DNA from: Chlorobiaceae bacterium
GTDB taxonomy: Bacteria; Bacteroidota; Ignavibacteria; UBA10030; SZUA-254
Assembly (NCBI GenBank): GCA_013824245.1
Contig: PNNN01000018.1
Coordinates: 60,351 to 124,350, forward strand
Direction of reading: 5' to 3'
Length of the DNA stretch: 64,000 bases
Shown: positions 46,592-55,523 of the stretch, in pieces
Layout: each line of letters opens with the position of its first letter
Numbering within the stretch: the stretch's first letter is position 1
Program-made: the position numbers and the translations under genes
The notes under the pieces: generated by a model
The model's input: only the letters and a program-made list of their open reading frames with translations
What the model was told of the DNA's origin: nothing
Database searches by the model: none

Positions 46592-47226
46592 AAAAAAATA
46601 TTCCTCTTCTTAAACTATCAGAACTCAGATCAAATTATCGAAATTTGAAATCCGACATCAGAAATCGCCTCAAAGAATTTTCGAACATTCCTGCGTCAGA
46701 ATATTTCTATGAACTCACATACTGTTTGCTTACTCCCCAGTCAAGCGCAGTAAACGCCGATAAGGTAATTTCACTTTTGAAGGCAAACAAATTCAAATCA
46801 AAAGAAATAAATCCCGAACCAATTCTGCGGAGGAAAGACAGCTACATCCGCTTTCATAAAAACAAATCAAGATACCTCGCCGCTGTAAAAAAACAATATC
46901 CGTTAATTTCCAAGCAGATTACTGATAATATTTCGGGCGAAGAGTTGCGCCTCTGGTTGGTAAAAAACGTGAAGGGACTGGGTTGGAAAGAATCATCCCA
47001 TTTTTTAAGAAATATCGGTCATAGCAATTTGGCAATACTCGACAGACACATCCTAAGAAACCTTGTTCGACTTGGTGTTCTCCATGAATTGCCCAAAACT
47101 TTGACTGCTAAGAATTATTTGCAAATCGAGGAAAAATTTCGGAAGTTTTCTAAGCGCATCGGTATTCCGATGGACGAGTTGGATCTGCTGTTTTGGTGCA
47201 TGGAAACAGGGCAGATATTGAAGTAG
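46588..47226 (+). CDS. ogg: N-glycosylase/DNA lyase (Ogg2-like 8-oxoguanine DNA glycosylase)
   Basis: A 212-residue helix-hairpin-helix enzyme of the archaeal-type Ogg family. The hairpin and catalytic lysine are in VKGLGWKESSHFLRN (K134), and the conserved aspartate in LAILDRHILR (D152). CLLTPQSSAVNADKV near residue 46 and the C-terminal FWCMETGQILK end are typical. It excises 8-oxoguanine and cuts the strand at the abasic site. It is translationally coupled to the MutT-like gene. Confidence 0.9.
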   Translation: MKKNIPLLKLSELRSNYRNLKSDIRNRLKEFSNIPASEYFYELTYCLLTPQSSAVNADKVISLLKANKFKSKEINPEPILRRKDSYIRFHKNKSRYLAAVKKQYPLISKQITDNISGEELRLWLVKNVKGLGWKESSHFLRNIGHSNLAILDRHILRNLVRLGVLHELPKTLTAKNYLQIEEKFRKFSKRIGIPMDELDLLFWCMETGQILK

Positions 47227-47376
47227 ATGAGTAATTAAGTAGTCGAGTATGTTGGTCTTATAAAAATAAAGAATGAATATTAAGTAAAAATTCAAAATGC
47301 AAAAATCTAAAGTAAAAATACGATATAGCTCTAAGATTAAAACTCACAACCCAGTACTCACAACACTGAGAATCAT

Positions 47377-48522
47377 ATGAAAGCGTTGGTTATTGGAGCC
47401 GGTATGATGGGAAGTGCGCTGGCGTACGACCTCGCACATTCCGATGATGTTGCGAAAGTATATCTTGCCGATATTGATTTCGATAGGGCTGAGAGCGCGG
47501 CAAAAAATATTGGCACGAATGTAGTCCCGGTCAAACTCGACGTGAATTCTCACGACGATGTTGTTTATGTCATGGAACAGGTCGATGTTGTTTGCGGAGC
47601 TACATCTTACAATCATAATTTGTTGTTAACGAAAGCGGCGATAGAGACCGGGAAACATTTTTGCGATCTTGGCGGCAACATGGATGTCGTGTACAAACAA
47701 ATGGAGTTGAACGAAAAAGCGAAAGCGGCAAATGTTTTAATCATCCCTAATTGCGGTTTGGCGCCGGGGCTTGCCGCTATACTTGGCGCCGGCGGAGCGA
47801 AATACTTTGATGTTGTTGATGAAATTCATCTTCGTGTCGGCGGCTTGCCTCAGCATCCTGTTCCTCCGTTAAACTACCAGATTGTTTTTTCTGTTGAAGG
47901 ACTGATCAACGAATATATAGAGCCGGCGGAAGTAATCAGAAACGGTGAAGTTAAACAAGTACCTTCGATGGATGATTTGGAAGAACTTGATTTTCCTTCG
48001 CCATTTGGAAAAGTAGAAGCATTTAACACGTCGGGTGGTGTTTCAACTTTGACGAAAATGTTCAACGGTAAAGTTAAAGCTCTCGATTACAAAACAATTC
48101 GGTATAAAGGACATTGTGATAAATTTAAAACCCTGCTCGATCTTGGTTTTGCGAGTTCCGAGCCGTTAATGGTCGGCAACTCGGTGAAAACCGCGCGAGA
48201 ATTATTTCAGGAATTATTAAAGAAAAAACTTCCGTCGAGTGGGCACGATTTAATTTTGATGCGTGTCTGGATCCAAGGAACAAAGAACAAGGAACAAAGA
48301 ACATTAATATATGAAATGATCGATTACTTTGATGAGAAAACAAAAATCTCCTCGATGATGCGCACGACTTCGTTCCCAACTTCGATAATTGCACAGATGG
48401 TTGTGAATAGCACAATCAAAGAACGAGGTGTTTTGCCGCCGGAACATTGTGTGCCGGTTACACCGTTAATAAATGAATTAAAGAAAAGAAACATTATTAT
48501 TAAAGAAAGCTTTTCGGGTTAA
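47377..48522 (+). CDS. Saccharopine dehydrogenase family protein
   Basis: A 381-residue NAD(P)-dependent oxidoreductase. It begins with the Rossmann motif VIGAGMMGSALAYDLA, followed by LADIDFDRAESAA and CGATSYNHNLLLTKAAIETGKHFCDLGG, and the PNCGLAPGLAAILG segment typical of lysine-9/saccharopine-reductase-like enzymes. Lysine metabolism is likely but not proven. The codons for GTKNKEQR (about 48276-48301) consist of the repeat word AACAAAG/AACAAGG also found between genes; relatives have a turn of similar length there. Confidence 0.9.
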   Translation: MKALVIGAGMMGSALAYDLAHSDDVAKVYLADIDFDRAESAAKNIGTNVVPVKLDVNSHDDVVYVMEQVDVVCGATSYNHNLLLTKAAIETGKHFCDLGGNMDVVYKQMELNEKAKAANVLIIPNCGLAPGLAAILGAGGAKYFDVVDEIHLRVGGLPQHPVPPLNYQIVFSVEGLINEYIEPAEVIRNGEVKQVPSMDDLEELDFPSPFGKVEAFNTSGGVSTLTKMFNGKVKALDYKTIRYKGHCDKFKTLLDLGFASSEPLMVGNSVKTARELFQELLKKKLPSSGHDLILMRVWIQGTKNKEQRTLIYEMIDYFDEKTKISSMMRTTSFPTSIIAQMVVNSTIKERGVLPPEHCVPVTPLINELKKRNIIIKESFSG

Positions 48523-48743
48523 ACTCCGACTACCAAGAACCAATGACTAACAACTAAGAACCAACAACCAACATGAAACGCCCATTATCAGTTATCATCA
48601 TAACAAAAAATAAAAAGACCGGACAAGAAATTCACAACCGGTTTGATGCGCAGACAAGATTTCCAAGATTGAAATTGATTTCAATATTTTTTAAATCTAT
48701 ATTTTCAATCTGATGCTACCATTATTACTTGAAAGATTTAACC

Positions 48744-49241
48744 ATGGCTGATACAAGTTCGTTCGATATTGTTTCAAAAGTAGATATGCAGGAAGTTGAT
48801 AACGCACTTAATCAGGCGCGGAAAGAAATTATTCAGCGTTACGACTTTAAAGGATCAAAATCTTCCATCGAGCTGAATGAAAAAGAGCATGAGATCACCC
48901 TCATATCGGATGATGATTTTAAAATGCGGTCTGTTGTTGATATTCTTCAATCAAAATTCGTGAAGCGAAGCATTCCGTTAAAAGCATTGACTTATAGCGC
49001 CGTTGAGCCGGCTGCCAGCGGATTAGTTAAACAAATAATTAAATTGCAAAACGGTATTGACAAAGATAACGCACGGCTTATCGTAAAGATGATCAAAGAT
49101 ACAAAGTTACGAGTACAGTCGCAGATAATGGAAGATCAGGTGCGTGTAAGCGGAAAGAGTAAAGACGATTTGCAAACAATTATGGGAATGCTGCGTCAGG
49201 CAGATTTAAAATTCGCAATCCAGTTTGTAAACTATCGATAA
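48744..49241 (+). CDS. YajQ family nucleotide-binding protein
   Basis: A 165-residue member of the DUF520/YajQ family from the ATG at 48744. It has SFDIVSKVDMQEVDNALNQA at the start, QRYDFKGSKSSIEL, and near the end RVSGKSKDDLQTIMGMLR, covering the two ferredoxin-like folds. Some members bind cyclic di-GMP or nucleic acids and affect transcription. The gene lies seven bases before the amidase gene. Confidence 0.93.
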   Translation: MADTSSFDIVSKVDMQEVDNALNQARKEIIQRYDFKGSKSSIELNEKEHEITLISDDDFKMRSVVDILQSKFVKRSIPLKALTYSAVEPAASGLVKQIIKLQNGIDKDNARLIVKMIKDTKLRVQSQIMEDQVRVSGKSKDDLQTIMGMLRQADLKFAIQFVNYR

Positions 49242-49248
49242 TAAACTG

Positions 49249-50808
49249 ATGTTTCGCAAGCTTATATTGTTGATATTTTTTGTAGTGTCTGTCGCCTACG
49301 CTCAGAATTCCATCCCAGTTCAGTTTATTCAGAATTCTTCCCGAAACACGCAGATCGGTTCTTTTATAAAAAACGGTATCATGTATGGATCGCTCAACGA
49401 TCTTGCTTACACATTCAAATTACGGCTCTATACAAATCAAACATCAAAAAAATTAGAAATCAGATCCGACGACATCACCATCAGAGTTACTGCCGATAAC
49501 TCTTTCGTTGTTGTTATCGATAAAAAGGAAAACGCGAATCTAATTCAATTGCCTGTCAATGTTATTTTTGCCGCGAATTCTTTTTTTGCTCCCATTGAAC
49601 CTTTCGTTATGATACTGAAAAATACTTTGCCGGAAGAAATTGTTTTTACCGGAACAGCCATCAAAGTCGGACAGGTTGTATCAAAATCATTTTTCGATAT
49701 TACGGGGATCAGATTCGACGACAAATCGAACGGACTTCTCGTCAATATCAATTGCAGTAAAAAATTAACCGATTACGAATGTTGGCCCAAGCAAATCGGC
49801 AACGACACATGGCTTTACATTACCATAGCAAATGCAAAAGCTGATATTAATACAATTAACAACACTAAACTATCGGGGATTGTAAAACAGGTTTTGGCTT
49901 TTCAATATCCAACATCTGTTCAGTTGACACTTAGATTAAAGGGACAAATAAACAGTGCCGAGCCGATACCGGCGGATGAGGGAACAAATATTCTGATTGC
50001 AATTCAAACATCAACAGAAGAACAAGCCGAAGCGCGAAAAACAAGAAATTACGAACGCGAACTACAGCGGCAGCGCGATAAATGGAAACTCGATGTTGTT
50101 GTAATAGATGCCGGACACGGGGGAGACGACCCGGGTGCTATCAGCAGGAGCGGAACGCAGGAAAAAGACATTACATTGCCGATAGCTTTGAAACTTGGCG
50201 CTCTGATTGAAAGCAAACTTCCCGGCGTTGATGTTGTTTATACGCGCAAGACAGATAATTTTGTTGAGTTATATCGCCGCGGTCAGATTGCAAATCAAAA
50301 TGGCGGAAAATTATTTATCAGCATCCATTGCAACTCGATGCCGAGAAAGAAAAGCACGGAGACAGGTTTCGAGATTTATCTGTTGCGTCCGGGTAAAACA
50401 GACAATGCCTTGCGTATTGCAGAAAAAGAAAACGAAGTAGTAAAACTTGAGCAGGGATACGAAAAACGTTACCAGCAATTAACGGAGGAAAATTTCATAC
50501 TTCTCACGATGGCGCAAAGCGCGTATGTAAAATATAGCGAGCAGTTTGCCGAGATACTTACGCAGGAAATGGGAAAACATCTTGACCTTCCGAATAATGG
50601 AGTTAAGCAAGCGGGTTTTTATGTTCTGGTTGGCGCGTCTATGCCGAACGTGCTTGTTGAAACCGGCTACCTATCGAATAAACATGATGAAAAAATATTG
50701 AAGAGCGCCAAAGGACAACAACGCATAGCCGAAGCAATATTCAACGGCGTGAATCGTTTCAAACAGGAATACGAGAAAACACTTGGCGAAGGAAGAACAA
50801 GCGAGTAG
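49249..50808 (+). CDS. N-acetylmuramoyl-L-alanine amidase (AmiC-like)
   Basis: A 519-residue periplasmic cell-wall amidase. After a signal peptide ending at VAYAQ comes a region resembling copper-amine-oxidase N-terminal and AMIN domains (residues about 20-270). The zinc-dependent Amidase_3 domain follows: VVIDAGHGGDDPGA with the first zinc histidine, LYRRGQIAN, FISIHCNS with the second, and VLVETGYLSN with the catalytic glutamate. A glutamine and glutamate-rich insert separates the last two motifs. It splits daughter-cell peptidoglycan. Confidence 0.95.
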   Translation: MFRKLILLIFFVVSVAYAQNSIPVQFIQNSSRNTQIGSFIKNGIMYGSLNDLAYTFKLRLYTNQTSKKLEIRSDDITIRVTADNSFVVVIDKKENANLIQLPVNVIFAANSFFAPIEPFVMILKNTLPEEIVFTGTAIKVGQVVSKSFFDITGIRFDDKSNGLLVNINCSKKLTDYECWPKQIGNDTWLYITIANAKADINTINNTKLSGIVKQVLAFQYPTSVQLTLRLKGQINSAEPIPADEGTNILIAIQTSTEEQAEARKTRNYERELQRQRDKWKLDVVVIDAGHGGDDPGAISRSGTQEKDITLPIALKLGALIESKLPGVDVVYTRKTDNFVELYRRGQIANQNGGKLFISIHCNSMPRKKSTETGFEIYLLRPGKTDNALRIAEKENEVVKLEQGYEKRYQQLTEENFILLTMAQSAYVKYSEQFAEILTQEMGKHLDLPNNGVKQAGFYVLVGASMPNVLVETGYLSNKHDEKILKSAKGQQRIAEAIFNGVNRFKQEYEKTLGEGRTSE

Positions 50809-51143
50809 CCGCAATCTCCTCCCGGATTTAACTTGAGATGATTGCGTTGTTTGGCAATTACGCGGACATCTATCCTATGACAACCTGAAAAAGTCCGCGG
50901 CTACAGCAAAGAGAAAGTCAATATATCGTTGTGAACATGATCAAAGATTTTTTATTTTTCATTACCTGAGATCGGTCTGTTTGCTAATATTGCCAAGCAA
51001 GAACTCCGACTTTTGATTCCGTTATGCTCTGGAAAAAGTCGGAGTTCTAACATCTATGTGCGACTCACCTGCAATGAAGCACCAACGCTGGAGGTGAGTC
51101 GCACTTTAGTTTTTTTCGAGAAACCTTCGCAAGGTGATTAAGA
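50809..51143. repeat. Cluster of three palindromes between convergent genes
   Basis: This 335-base gap has three inverted repeats. CGCGGAC (50861-50867) pairs with GTCCGCG (50893-50899). AGAACTCCGACTTT (51000-51013) pairs with its exact complement (51035-51048). GTGCGACTCACCT (51058-51070) pairs with its exact complement (51092-51104) and is followed by a T tract (51111-51117), so it may end the amidase transcript. The word ATCTAT occurs beside the first and between the last two. CCTTCGCAAGGT at 51124 recurs at 1646. No gene is seen. Confidence 0.7.
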
Positions 51144-51926
51144 TTATTTTAGCATTAACATTTTCTTTACAAGTTGTACGCCATCCGATTTTACCTGATA
51201 GAAGTACGTCCCGCTTGAAACCACGCCGCCATTCTCGTCTTGTCCGTTCCATTGGATTGTGTATGATCCCGCATGCTGTGTAGTATTTAATAATGATTTT
51301 ACTAAACGGCCATTGATATCATAAATTCCTATCTCAACATTTCCTTGCTTGGTAATTTTGTATTCAATGTTTGTATTAGGGTTGAATGGATTAGGGTAGT
51401 TTTGAGAAATCGAGATGTTTTCAGGAAAGCCCTGTGTTTTCTCGACGAGATCGGGTGGAAGACCATGGTGATATTTTGTAATAAAAGCAACATAGTAACC
51501 ATAATTGTCAGAAAAATCCTTGTCATTAATTCCCAAATATAATTCTCCTATCACGTTTGCCTTAAAGCTACAATTTTTCCCGATATAAAACGTAGTTCCA
51601 GTAGAGCCTATTTTGCCAATTACAGAATGTGATGCCGCTCCAGGTAATGGACCATCCGGTGCCATCATCCAATCTGGACCACCCATTCCTTCTGGACCAA
51701 TCCATAAATCAGTATTTGAAACTGTATTACCGTTTGTTGCGGCAACTCCTTGTACAAGTATGACATAACTACTATCTTTTGTTAATATGATGCCCGTAGA
51801 GGTCCACGCTTCTGTATTACTCACTACAACTGCAGGGAAACCTAAATTACCAATCGGAGTGATGTCTTGCGCAAAACTTGCAGCATAAAAAGCTAAGAAT
51901 ACAAAAAAAATAGAAAAACGGAACAT
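51144..51926 (-). CDS. Secreted protein with type IX secretion sorting domain
   Basis: About 260 residues from the ATG at 51926, which has AAGGAAG in front. A signal peptide (FSIFFVFLAFYAASFAQ) leads to an unrecognised beta-rich domain with LGFPAVVVSNTEAWTSTG and TFYIGKNCSFKANVIGELYLGIND. The final 75 residues are a Por type A sorting domain (SQNYPNPFNPNTNIEY, YDINGRLVK, QWNGQDENG, VSSGTYFYQ) that directs export by the type IX system and attachment to the surface. The central domain may bind sugars or be an adhesin, which is a guess. Confidence 0.88.
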   Translation of the reverse strand: MFRFSIFFVFLAFYAASFAQDITPIGNLGFPAVVVSNTEAWTSTGIILTKDSSYVILVQGVAATNGNTVSNTDLWIGPEGMGGPDWMMAPDGPLPGAASHSVIGKIGSTGTTFYIGKNCSFKANVIGELYLGINDKDFSDNYGYYVAFITKYHHGLPPDLVEKTQGFPENISISQNYPNPFNPNTNIEYKITKQGNVEIGIYDINGRLVKSLLNTTQHAGSYTIQWNGQDENGGVVSSGTYFYQVKSDGVQLVKKMLMLK

Positions 51927-52153
51927 AAAACTTCCTTTCAAAATGTTTGGTGGATTATGATGTGAATTCATAATACACTAGTTGCAAACATAAAATGTTG
52001 CGGAAAAATTCAGAAAATATCTTTTGATGCAAGTATGAAATGCGTAAATGTTGAGAAATTGGCAAGAAATGAAGGAAGTGCGTCGGGTATCCCATTGGTT
52101 GATTCTCAACGTCATAATTACTACATTTATAATGAGAATTAAAGGAATTGATC

Positions 52154-52399
52154 ATGAGTGAACAAGAATTATTATCCCGCATTAAGATTGTTCCGGGTGT
52201 ATGCGGAGGCAGACCGACAGTCCGTGGGCTGCGTATTACAGTTTCAAATATATTGGAACTCCTTGCGGGGGGAATGACTGAACTTAAGATTTTAGAAGAA
52301 TATCCATATTTAGAACGTGAAGACATTCAAGCTTGTCTGAACTATGCTTCACGTCTTTCATCATTTTCAAGTGAACCATTAGCCGCCACGCAGGTATGA
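52154..52399 (+). CDS. DUF433 antitoxin-like protein
   Basis: An 81-residue protein with the DUF433 pattern: RIKIVPGVCGGRPTVRGLRITVSNILELLAGGMTELKILEEYP followed by LEREDIQACLNYA, a small winged-helix-like DNA-binding fold. It lies in front of, and overlaps by four bases, a DUF5615 PIN-like gene, the usual partner in predicted type II toxin-antitoxin modules. AAGGAATTGATC precedes the start. Confidence 0.9.
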   Translation: MSEQELLSRIKIVPGVCGGRPTVRGLRITVSNILELLAGGMTELKILEEYPYLEREDIQACLNYASRLSSFSSEPLAATQV

Positions 52400-52749
52400 A
52401 TTGGTTAGTCGACGCTCAACTTCCTCCACACTTGTGCAAATGGCTCAAAATAAAAGGTGATTATTGCATCCATGTTTCTGAACTTCCAAGCGGTATACAA
52501 CTTCCCGATGAAACACTCTGGCAGTATGCAAAAAAAGAAAATCTTATAATCATATCGAAAGACAGAGATTTTTTCGATTTTTCTATTCTTCGGGGTTCGC
52601 CGCCTCAAATTCTATATATCAATGTAGGCAATTGTTCAAACGATCGCCTTTTGAAGATAATGAATCATGTTTGGAAGGAAACAATAAAAGCATTCGCGGC
52701 TGGAAATTCTTTAGTTATTATTACTCAATCTGGAATTCAAAAGTTTTAA
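52396..52749 (+). CDS. DUF5615 PIN-like toxin
   Basis: A 117-residue PIN-like protein. WLVDAQLPPHLCKWL carries the first acidic residue and IISKDRDFFDFSIL the second acidic cluster typical of the Mut7-C/DUF5615 fold; PQILYINVGNCSN follows with the conserved polar position. It is predicted to be an RNase toxin neutralised by the DUF433 protein encoded just before it. Activity has not been shown for most members. Confidence 0.88.
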   Translation: MNWLVDAQLPPHLCKWLKIKGDYCIHVSELPSGIQLPDETLWQYAKKENLIIISKDRDFFDFSILRGSPPQILYINVGNCSNDRLLKIMNHVWKETIKAFAAGNSLVIITQSGIQKF

Positions 52750-52833
52750 TTTTGAGTGGGATTTTCTTTTTACTTTTTATCTGCCTGAGCCAGATTGATT
52801 TTTTTAATTTTTCCTTTTGCATTTTTAATTGAT

Positions 52834-54258
52834 TTAGTGTTTCACCATCGTCCATTCTTTCCGCCATTTTTTGCCGTCCCAGTAGCGGATATTGTTTTTA
52901 AGATTGTCGAGATAAGGTTGGTCAATTTCTCCCGCGAGCTTACCCTTATTTACCATATTAGCGCGGAACCTGATGATGGCAGAATTTGATTTTACTCTCC
53001 TAATTTTCAAATTCTTCGAAAAATAAAAATCAAATCCTAAATCTTGCTCTGCATAATCCCCGCTTATTGGAGAAAAAAAGGAGATATCGGATTCACTTTC
53101 AACATTCATACTATTTACTTGTGGAATACATTTTAGCTGATCATTTATGTCTGATCGTGGAAAACGTATGTAAAACAATTCGGCATCAGAAAATTTCCAA
53201 TTGAAACCTGGACAGGCAGTTGATTTTGTGTCACCGATAATTTTTAACGGATCAATAACTGCAATGACCGGATATTCTTGATTGATTGAATCGGGTGTAT
53301 CATTTTTTCCACAAAGTACAAGTTCCTCTTTTCCATCATTATTCACATCGAGTGGGAACATGCTCATAAAATATCCAAAGTGCCAATATCTTCCAATTTC
53401 ATTCCCTTTTTCATCGAGCCGAGCTACAAATGCTGGTGAACGCCCAATATTTTCAGTGATTAAAATGATTTCTTTCTTTTCCTTATTTTTAAAATTATTT
53501 ACCACTATTCCATCGGGTGAAAAATTTGGACTGTATGTTCTATTCAGATAATTAAAAGGAACCACAAATTCTTTTTCTAAAATAATTTTCTTATATGCAT
53601 TCAAAATTTTTAAAGAATGTTCACCTTCTTTTCTAAGCGAAATATTGGTAATCACTTCATTTGTGTCATTATTGTCTATATCGCATAGCACTGTTGAAGA
53701 TCTTTTGACCAATCTATCATGGTTAAATCGTTCCAAGAGACCTGGTGAAATTATTTCCCAGAGTTTTTCATCTTGTTTGTTATATATTTCCAACATATTC
53801 GCATTTGTATTGTACAAAAAGCTGGATGGATTCTTATCGGTTATAGCATTATCTTTCGCAACCGGTTTAATAAAATCATTCAACAACCACCCGACTACGA
53901 TGAACGATGCAAAACTGCTAATTGAAACCGCAACCGGATGCCGGCGTACAAAATAAAACATTTTTGCAAGCGGTGTATTTGTGTGGTAACGTACCGGCGG
54001 CGCAAACGGGTCATAATATTGCTCAACTGCTTTGTTTATACGAACTAAAGCTTTGCTTTTTTGAGTACCGTTTTTTACATAATTTTTGCTTATTTGAAGA
54101 GAATCTTCGGCGTTTTTATAAAACGCTTCCATCTGCCCGGCAAGCGTACGGCAGCCGCGACATTCTTTAAGATGCGCTTCAATCTCGGCAATCTGTTCTT
54201 TTACGAGATCGGAACCGAGCACGTATAATTCTATTGTATGTTCATCTATATGGTGCAT
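52834..54258 (-). CDS. Anti-sigma-like membrane protein with FG-GAP-like periplasmic domain
   Basis: The ATG at 54258 is chosen; a longer frame reads a palindromic repeat. The N-terminal 35 residues hold HLKECRGC, an H-x3-C-x2-C zinc-finger motif of anti-sigma factors. A membrane helix (VAVSISSFASFIVVGWLL, about residue 108) separates the cytoplasmic part from a large periplasmic domain with FG-GAP/VCBS-like calcium repeats (DIDNNDTNEV, DVNNDGKEELVLCG). The layout suggests an envelope sensor that holds a transcription factor. Its gene lies 172 bases after the stop of the sigma-like gene on the same strand. Confidence 0.7.
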   Translation of the reverse strand: MHHIDEHTIELYVLGSDLVKEQIAEIEAHLKECRGCRTLAGQMEAFYKNAEDSLQISKNYVKNGTQKSKALVRINKAVEQYYDPFAPPVRYHTNTPLAKMFYFVRRHPVAVSISSFASFIVVGWLLNDFIKPVAKDNAITDKNPSSFLYNTNANMLEIYNKQDEKLWEIISPGLLERFNHDRLVKRSSTVLCDIDNNDTNEVITNISLRKEGEHSLKILNAYKKIILEKEFVVPFNYLNRTYSPNFSPDGIVVNNFKNKEKKEIILITENIGRSPAFVARLDEKGNEIGRYWHFGYFMSMFPLDVNNDGKEELVLCGKNDTPDSINQEYPVIAVIDPLKIIGDTKSTACPGFNWKFSDAELFYIRFPRSDINDQLKCIPQVNSMNVESESDISFFSPISGDYAEQDLGFDFYFSKNLKIRRVKSNSAIIRFRANMVNKGKLAGEIDQPYLDNLKNNIRYWDGKKWRKEWTMVKH

Positions 54259-54269
54259 ATTTTCTTCTT

Positions 54270-54331
54270 TTGTAGGACGGAATGTTATTCCGTTCACCTA
54301 TTAATGATCGATTCAGCGAATCGATCTACAA
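54270..54331. repeat. Composite palindrome TTGTAG...CTACAA
   Basis: TTGTAG (54270-54275) and CTACAA (54326-54331) enclose two small hairpins: ACGGAAT with ATTCCGT (54277-54293), and GATCGATTC with GAATCGATC around AGC (54306-54326). It lies just upstream of the FG-GAP gene and belongs to a repeat family in this window with TGTAG/CTACA ends. Confidence 0.75.
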
Positions 54332-54365
54332 ATAACTAATTGCATTTTTAAGCTATTGCGTAAAT

Positions 54366-54430
54366 ACCCTCACCCTGTCACTTCGTGACACCCCTCTCCC
54401 GATTCGGGAGAGGGGTTACAGGGTGAGGGT
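54366..54430. repeat. Cruciform-forming dispersed repeat
   Basis: ACCCTCACCCTGT (54366-54378) pairs perfectly with its complement (54418-54430). The interior folds into a CAC-TTC-GTG hairpin and a strong CCCCTCTCCC...GGGAGAGGGG hairpin (54391-54415). Words of this type are dispersed in many bacterial genomes. It touches the stop codon of the sigma-like gene and may act as its terminator. Confidence 0.8.
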
Positions 54431-55455
54431 CAATTCTCTTTCAATCTTCTCACCGTCTCCTTATTCGCCTGCTTCAATAAATACTCAATCTTATTTCTGT
54501 GGCTTTTCTTGTAATCTTCTTTTGTTAAATCGGGCGACAGCTTTTTTAAACTTTCGTAAAGCGAAAAATTGTGTCCGTCTTTTCCTGTAAATATTTCGCA
54601 CAGTTCTTCTTCAAGCACAATGAAATATTTTTCAAACATATCTTTGGATACTTTACCTTTTTCAACATATTTTATTTGATTTTTATTCTTAATGTCTTCA
54701 CAAACATTTTTTATAGTTGCAGATGTATCGCTTGCAACAAGTTCTGCATCTTCCATAACAACCTGATTTGGTAAATCTTGACGGCAGTTATAAATCGAAC
54801 GGAAAAGAATTGCAACTGTAACAATCGGTATAACGCGGCAGTGTTCGTTTTGCTCGCGAAGGTAAAGAGATAGTTTTGCCATCAACTCGGGTACCAATTC
54901 ATACCCTGTTGTAAGAGCGGCAAATTTTTGTTCCAGCAGATCGCGATCGATTATCGGATAATTTTCAAGTGTGTCGCATGCGCACGGGACGATACATGCT
55001 TCTCCGAACCGTTCCACCTCATTATAATTTTTCAAAATGTTTACTGCAATTTTTACATTGCGGATAATTTTTGCGAGCGACGGATCTGCCTCGCTGTATA
55101 AACGATAGATTCCCTGATTGACTTTCGAGAAAACGAGTCGGCGCAGATATGCAAGAATTTCTTCATCTTTCGCCGCAGTCAAAGAAAGACCTTTGAAATA
55201 TGATAGCAACTGGATATAATTACCGTCAGCGTCTTTTTGAAATAGATCGGCGATGCAGTCGTATGCTAAATCGGATGTGCTCAAACCGTATGTGCCACTT
55301 AACGTGCCTGCTGTTGTTTTGCTGGCAAGGAACGAGTTGGCAAGCGTGTGCGAAACTGCAATGAGCCGGTTCAACTGGTCGTGCGTGTACGAGCCGGCAA
55401 GAATTGCCAGAATATTCTCCCTTAAATTTTTAGAAAGATGTAAATACTTCGACAC
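54430..55455 (-). CDS. Unrecognised protein with sigma-region-2-like segment
   Basis: I do not recognise a named family. The 341-residue protein is cytoplasmic and mostly helical. Residues about 58-120 (STSDLAYDCIADLFQKDADG, then DEEILAYLRRLVFSKVNQG) have the spacing of sigma region 2: a DLAxD...DLF helix followed by a helix and an R/K-rich pairing. No canonical region 4 is seen; the C-terminus is very basic (KKSHRNKIEYLLKQANKETVRRLK). The gene following on the same strand encodes a zinc-finger, membrane-spanning FG-GAP protein, so a divergent sigma/anti-sigma pair is plausible. Confidence 0.5.
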   Translation of the reverse strand: MSKYLHLSKNLRENILAILAGSYTHDQLNRLIAVSHTLANSFLASKTTAGTLSGTYGLSTSDLAYDCIADLFQKDADGNYIQLLSYFKGLSLTAAKDEEILAYLRRLVFSKVNQGIYRLYSEADPSLAKIIRNVKIAVNILKNYNEVERFGEACIVPCACDTLENYPIIDRDLLEQKFAALTTGYELVPELMAKLSLYLREQNEHCRVIPIVTVAILFRSIYNCRQDLPNQVVMEDAELVASDTSATIKNVCEDIKNKNQIKYVEKGKVSKDMFEKYFIVLEEELCEIFTGKDGHNFSLYESLKKLSPDLTKEDYKKSHRNKIEYLLKQANKETVRRLKEN

Positions 55456-55523
55456 GCAGGTGGTGGATTAGGAGTTAATAATTATCTAAAATGTAGTAAA
55501 ATGATGTGAGGGATGCAAGGAGT

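Noticed and set aside
48574..48714. Small frame of about 45 codons before yajQ
   Set aside because: It starts right after repeat words, has no clear ribosome binding site and shows no recognisable domain.
54259..54297. Upstream extension of the FG-GAP gene
   Set aside because: These codons translate a palindromic repeat; the ATG at 54258 with a purine-rich leader is a better start.
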